From an uncultured Acidovorax sp. (GTDB lineage Bacteria > Pseudomonadota > Gammaproteobacteria > Burkholderiales > Burkholderiaceae_C), in assembly GCA_913774625.1 (NCBI GenBank), contig CAJYHL010000003.1, positions 1 to 61,437 of the forward strand: 61,437 bases of DNA. The letters run 5' to 3'. This document shows positions 57,693-61,437 of the stretch, piece after piece (the stretch's first letter is position 1; every line of letters starts with the position of its first letter). The position numbers and the translations under genes were made by a program. The notes beneath the pieces were generated by a model. The model saw only the letters and a program-made list of their open reading frames with translations. It searched no databases and was not told the origin of the DNA.

Positions 57693-59555
57693 ATGAACAA
57701 GCTCCGTTCGACCCCCGCGCGCCTGGCCGCGCTGCCCCTGCTGCTGGGCGCTGCCTGGCCCGCCCTTTCCTCCGCCCAGACCCAGCTGGCGCAGGCCGCC
57801 ACCACGGCCCAGCTGCGCGAGACCGTGGTGACCGCCACGCGCACCGAGCGCCCGCTGGCCGATCTGGTGGCCGACGTGTCCGTGGTGGACCGCGAGGCCA
57901 TCGAGCGCAGCGGCGCCACCGGCGTGGCCGACCTGCTGGCGCGTCTGCCGGGCGTGGAGCTGGCCCGCAGCGGCGGCATCGGCGGCACCACCAGCGTCTT
58001 CCTGCGCGGGGCCGAAAGCCGCTTCACGGCCGTCTATATCGACGGCGTGCGGGTCGATACCCAGACCACCGGCGGCGCGCAGTGGGAGCAGATCCCGCTG
58101 GCGCAGATCGACCGCATCGAAGTGCTGCGCGGCCCGGCGGCGGCCGTCTATGGCTCCGACGCCATCGGCGGCGTGGTGCAGCTCTTCACCAGGAAGGGCG
58201 AAGGCCCGGCCGCGCCTTATGCGCAGCTCGGCCTGGGCAGCCGGGGCACGCGCACGGCCCAGGCCGGCGTGAGCGGCGGCTCCGGTGCGCTGGACTATTC
58301 CCTGGGCATCTCGCACGAGCGCAGCGACGGCTTCAACGCCCGCCCCATTCCCAGCGCCAACCCCGACGACGACGGCTACCGCCGCAGCTCGGGCAACGCC
58401 CGCGTGGGCCTGCAGATCGACGCGCGCCACCGCATCGAAGGCACGCTGCTGGCCAGCAACCTCTGGTCGCAGTACGACGGCTTCACCCCCGGGGCCGACG
58501 ACGTCAGCCGCCACCAGCTGCGCACCGGCGGCCTGACCTGGACGGCCCGCTGGAGCGATGCCTACACCACCCGCGTGCAGGCCACGGAATCCCGCAGCAG
58601 CTACGCCACCGCGCCGGACCCATACCGCACCGACACCACGCTGCGCAACTACCTCTTCCAGAACGAATGGCGCCTGGGCGCGCAGAGCTTCACCGCTGCC
58701 CTGGAGCGCCGCGAGGACGAACTGCACAACCCCGCCACCGACTTCACCGCCGACCTGCGCGGCAAGCGCTCGCAGAACGCGCTGGCCCTGGGCTACGGCC
58801 TGAGCGCCGGTGCGCATTCGCTGCAGGCCAACCTGCGGCGCGACGACGACAGCGAATTCGGCGGCAAGACCACCGGCAGCCTGGCCTACGGCTATGCCGT
58901 CACGCCGCAGTGGCGCGCCACCGTGTCGGCAGGCACCTCGTTCCGCGCCCCCACGCTCTACCAGCGCTTCAGCGAATACGGCGTGGCCACGCTGCAGCCC
59001 GAAAGCGGCCGCAATGTGGAAGCCGGCCTGCGCTGGACCGAAGGCGCCAGCAGCGTGGGCGTGGTGGCCTACCGCAACCACGTGCGCAACCTCATCAACT
59101 TCGGCGCGCCCGGCGCCTGCGCCAACGCCTTCGGCTGCTACGAAAGCATCGGCCGGGGCGAATACAGCGGCGTCACGCTGACCGGCACGCACCGCCTGGC
59201 GGGGGTGAACCTGCGCGGCTCCATCGACTGGCAGGATCCGCGCGACCTGACCACTGACCGCCAGCTGGCACGCCGCGCCAAGCGCCATGCCACGCTGGGC
59301 GCCGACACGCAGCTGGCCGGCTGGACATGGGGCGCGGAGCTGCAGGCCTCGGGCCGCCGCTACGACGATGCCGCCAACACCCGGCCGCTGGGTGGCTACG
59401 GCCTGGTCAACCTCTACGCCAGCACTCGCGTGGCGCGCGACTTCACGCTGCTGGCCCGCGTGGACAACCTGGGCGACAAGGCCTACCAGACGGCCCTGAA
59501 CTACGCCACGGCCGGCCGCACGTTCTACATGGCGCTGAAGTGGGCGCCGCAGTGA
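57693..59555 (+). CDS. btuB: TonB-dependent vitamin B12 outer-membrane receptor
   Basis: The 620-residue product has a signal peptide (hydrophobic, ending SSAQ), a TonB box (ETVVTATRTERP near residue 42), the plug domain (LLARLPGVELARSGG, YIDGVR, VLRGPAAAVYGSDAIGGVV) and a beta barrel ending in FYMALKWAPQ. The riboswitch upstream makes B12 the likely ligand. The ATG at 57693 is used; a GTG at 57681 is also possible. Its last bases overlap the next gene by 4 nt. Confidence 0.94.
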   Translation: MNKLRSTPARLAALPLLLGAAWPALSSAQTQLAQAATTAQLRETVVTATRTERPLADLVADVSVVDREAIERSGATGVADLLARLPGVELARSGGIGGTTSVFLRGAESRFTAVYIDGVRVDTQTTGGAQWEQIPLAQIDRIEVLRGPAAAVYGSDAIGGVVQLFTRKGEGPAAPYAQLGLGSRGTRTAQAGVSGGSGALDYSLGISHERSDGFNARPIPSANPDDDGYRRSSGNARVGLQIDARHRIEGTLLASNLWSQYDGFTPGADDVSRHQLRTGGLTWTARWSDAYTTRVQATESRSSYATAPDPYRTDTTLRNYLFQNEWRLGAQSFTAALERREDELHNPATDFTADLRGKRSQNALALGYGLSAGAHSLQANLRRDDDSEFGGKTTGSLAYGYAVTPQWRATVSAGTSFRAPTLYQRFSEYGVATLQPESGRNVEAGLRWTEGASSVGVVAYRNHVRNLINFGAPGACANAFGCYESIGRGEYSGVTLTGTHRLAGVNLRGSIDWQDPRDLTTDRQLARRAKRHATLGADTQLAGWTWGAELQASGRRYDDAANTRPLGGYGLVNLYASTRVARDFTLLARVDNLGDKAYQTALNYATAGRTFYMALKWAPQ

Positions 59556-60940
59556 GCCAGGACGTTCGCGTATCGGCTGCCGGGCCGGCCTCCTGCCCGG
59601 CCATCGTCGTGGCCGCGCCCGCCTCGGGCCAGGGCAAGACCACGGTCACCGCCGCGCTGGCCCGGCTGCATGCGCGCCAGGGCCGGCGCGTGCGCGTCTT
59701 CAAGTGCGGGCCGGACTTCCTCGACCCCTACTGGCATCAGCTCGCCAGCGGCGCGCCGGTGCAGCAGCTCGACCTGTGGATGACCGGCGAGGCCGACTGC
59801 GCGCGCCGCCTGCATGCCGCGGCACGCGAAGCCGACCTGCTGCTCATCGAAGGCGTGATGGGCCTCTTCGACGGCGAGCGTTCCGTGGCCGACCTGGCCC
59901 AGCGCTTCGGCATTCCGGTGCTGGCCGTGGTCGATGCCTCGGCCATGGGCGGCACGCTGGGCGCCATCGCCCACGGCCTGCGCCACTACCGCCCGGGCCT
60001 GCCATGGGCCGGCGTGCTGGCCAACCGCGTGGCCACCGAGCGCCATGCCGGCCTGCTGCAGGCCGGCGTGGCCGACCCCGCCGACTGGCTGGGCGCGCTG
60101 CCGCGCGTGGCCCTGGCCGGCGAAAACGGCCCGCGCCTGCTGCCCGAGCGCCATCTGGGCCTGGTCGCGGCGCACGAGCTGGACGACGCCCTGCAGCGCC
60201 TGGACGCCGCTGCCGATGCGCTGGCCGCCCACACGCCGCTGGGCCGCATGGCGCCTGCCGACTGGGAACGCTGGCGCGTCGAATTCCCTGCACCGGCAGT
60301 GGAAGCCGCCACCGCGCCGCTGCTGGCCGGCCGCACCGTGGCCGTGGGCGGCGACGAGGCCTTCTGCTTCGTCTATGACGCCAACCTGCAGACCCTGGCC
60401 GAGCTGGGCGCGCGCGTGGTGCGTTTTTCGCCGCTGCACGATGCGGCGCTGCCCGCCTGCGATGCCGTCTGGCTGCCCGGCGGCTATCCCGAACTGCATG
60501 CCGAGGCGCTGGCCGCCAACCAGGGCATGGCGCAAAGCCTGCGCGCCCACGCCGCCGCCGGCCGCCCCGTGTGGGCAGAATGCGGCGGCATGATGGCGCT
60601 GTTCGAATCGATCACGTTGCGAGATGGCCGGCGCGTGCCCCTGTGGGGCCTGCTGCCGGGCGATGTCGCCATGCAGCCGCGCCTGGCCGCGCTGGGCCCG
60701 CAGCAGCTGGAGCTGGCCGGCGAGATTTTGCGCGGCCACACCTTCCACTACTCCACCGTCCAGAGCCCGGCCGAGGTCATCGCCCGCACGGCGCGCCCGG
60801 GCCAGCCGCCCGCCGAGGGCGCGGGCGAGGCGCTCTACCGCCACGGAAGCATCCACGCCAGCTACTTCCACGCCTGGTTCGCTTCCAGCCCGCGCGCCAC
60901 GGCGCAACTGCTGCTGGGCGGCGGGGCCGCCTCCGCATGA
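59552..60940 (+). CDS. cobB: Cobyrinate a,c-diamide synthase (CobB/CbiA)
   Basis: This ATP-dependent amidotransferase amidates the a and c side chains of (hydrogeno)cobyrinic acid. The 462-residue product has the P-loop VVAAPASGQGKTT near the start, FKCGPDFLDPYWH, the GLFDGERS segment, and a C-terminal glutamine amidotransferase domain with catalytic Cys in WAECGGMMAL. The GTG at 59552 overlaps the btuB stop. The symbol cbiA is equally valid. Its presence beside an uptake receptor suggests remodelling or partial synthesis. Confidence 0.93.
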   Translation: MSQDVRVSAAGPASCPAIVVAAPASGQGKTTVTAALARLHARQGRRVRVFKCGPDFLDPYWHQLASGAPVQQLDLWMTGEADCARRLHAAAREADLLLIEGVMGLFDGERSVADLAQRFGIPVLAVVDASAMGGTLGAIAHGLRHYRPGLPWAGVLANRVATERHAGLLQAGVADPADWLGALPRVALAGENGPRLLPERHLGLVAAHELDDALQRLDAAADALAAHTPLGRMAPADWERWRVEFPAPAVEAATAPLLAGRTVAVGGDEAFCFVYDANLQTLAELGARVVRFSPLHDAALPACDAVWLPGGYPELHAEALAANQGMAQSLRAHAAAGRPVWAECGGMMALFESITLRDGRRVPLWGLLPGDVAMQPRLAALGPQQLELAGEILRGHTFHYSTVQSPAEVIARTARPGQPPAEGAGEALYRHGSIHASYFHAWFASSPRATAQLLLGGGAASA

Positions 60941-61437
60941 CGCCGCCGTCCCCATTGCCGTTGCCGTCGTCCATCGCCCGCAGCGAATTCATCCTGGGCG
61001 GCCAGAAGAGCGGCAAGTCGCGCCGGGCCGAACTGCTGGCGCGCCAGTGGCTGGAGGCCTCGCCCGACCACCGCGCCGTGCTGGTCGCCACCGGCCAGCC
61101 CTGGGACGACGAGATGCGCGAACGCATCGCCCGCCACCAGCGCGACCGCGCCGAGCGCGTGCCGGGCCTCGCGACGGTGGAGGAGCCGCGCGATCTGGCC
61201 GGTGCGCTGGCGCGGCATGCTGCGGACGGGCGCACGCTGGTGGTTGTGGATTGCCTGACCCTGTGGGTGACGAACTGGCTGATGCCTTTGGGCGCCGATC
61301 TTTCCGATGCCGAAGTGAATCGGGCGCTGGCGCTTGATTTCCAGGCGCAGTTCGCTCTGTTTTCAGGAGCTATCGAGCGGGCTGCGGGGCCGGTGGTGGT
61401 GGTGGGCAACGAGATCGGGCTGGGGGTGATTCCGATG
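60937..61437 (+). CDS. cobU: Adenosylcobinamide kinase / guanylyltransferase (partial, cut by window end)
   Basis: CobU/CobP phosphorylates adenosylcobinamide and transfers GMP to it in nucleotide-loop assembly. The first 167 residues show the P-loop LGGQKSGKSRRAE, the VVVDCLTLWVTN segment and the motif GNEIGLGVIP. The gene continues beyond the window. Its ATG overlaps the preceding stop by 4 nt. In alpha- and betaproteobacteria it is often called cobP. Confidence 0.93.
   Translation, partial: MTPPSPLPLPSSIARSEFILGGQKSGKSRRAELLARQWLEASPDHRAVLVATGQPWDDEMRERIARHQRDRAERVPGLATVEEPRDLAGALARHAADGRTLVVVDCLTLWVTNWLMPLGADLSDAEVNRALALDFQAQFALFSGAIERAAGPVVVVGNEIGLGVIPM

Overview
The window looks like chromosomal DNA of a Betaproteobacterium in the Burkholderiales, most likely a Comamonadaceae member close to Acidovorax. 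This rests on GC-rich coding, the order tRNA-Leu/tig/clpP/clpX/lon, a small Trp-rich protein typical of the order, the full ccoNOQP-ccoGH-fnr-hemN block, and 6S RNA next to zapA. It is core chromosome. I see no insertion sequence, integrase, prophage or CRISPR array.

Layout. 1-7129: protein quality control (tig, clpP, clpX, lon) bracketed by tRNA genes: Leu(UAG) before tig, then Gly-Cys-Gly-Leu(UAA) after lon. 7143-16186: an unknown acidic protein, a YgjP-like metallopeptidase, murI, both classes of fumarase on either side of an MHYT-GGDEF-EAL membrane protein, and topoisomerase IB. 16333-19251: a BaeSR-like two-component system, apparently led by two very small genes, with a near-consensus BaeR box and a perfect 18-bp palindrome upstream. 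19388-23575: a ProVWX compatible-solute importer with its own sigma70 promoter and a leader of about 480 nt. 23764-32867: housekeeping and metabolism (UPF0114, acs, LapA-like protein, cytochrome c, ilvD, ferritin-like Bfr, MgtC-like protein, lgt). 33143-39009: a malonate catabolism cluster (GntR regulator, malonyl-CoA decarboxylase, periplasmic Bug receptor, crotonase, malonyl-CoA synthetase). 40195-52330: a microaerobic respiration block (usp, ccoI, ccoS, ccoNOQP, ccoG, ccoH, fnr, hemN, a TauE/DsbD_2-like membrane protein). 52482-56299: a translationally coupled HD-GYP / PAS-GGDEF-EAL pair. 56366-57296: 6S RNA, zapA and a ZapB-like gene. 57350 to the end: a cobalamin riboswitch followed by btuB, a cobyrinate a,c-diamide synthase and the start of adenosylcobinamide kinase.

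How it works together. Three FNR-type boxes (40707-40720, 43462-43475, 50146-50159) sit in front of ccoI/usp, ccoN and hemN, and the fnr gene lies in the same block, so this reads as a self-contained oxygen-limitation regulon. The malonate genes would activate malonate to malonyl-CoA and decarboxylate it to acetyl-CoA. The B12 genes form a riboswitch-controlled uptake and salvage operon with start/stop overlaps.

The most interesting observations are the BaeR box plus palindrome ahead of two tiny genes in front of baeSR; the compact FNR regulon; a protein gene starting 14 nt after a tRNA CCA with no Shine-Dalgarno sequence; the malonate operon with an orphan receptor and a crotonase lacking one catalytic Glu; and the structured leader of proVWX. 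No clearly new system was found; the BaeSR leader genes are the best candidate for undescribed biology.
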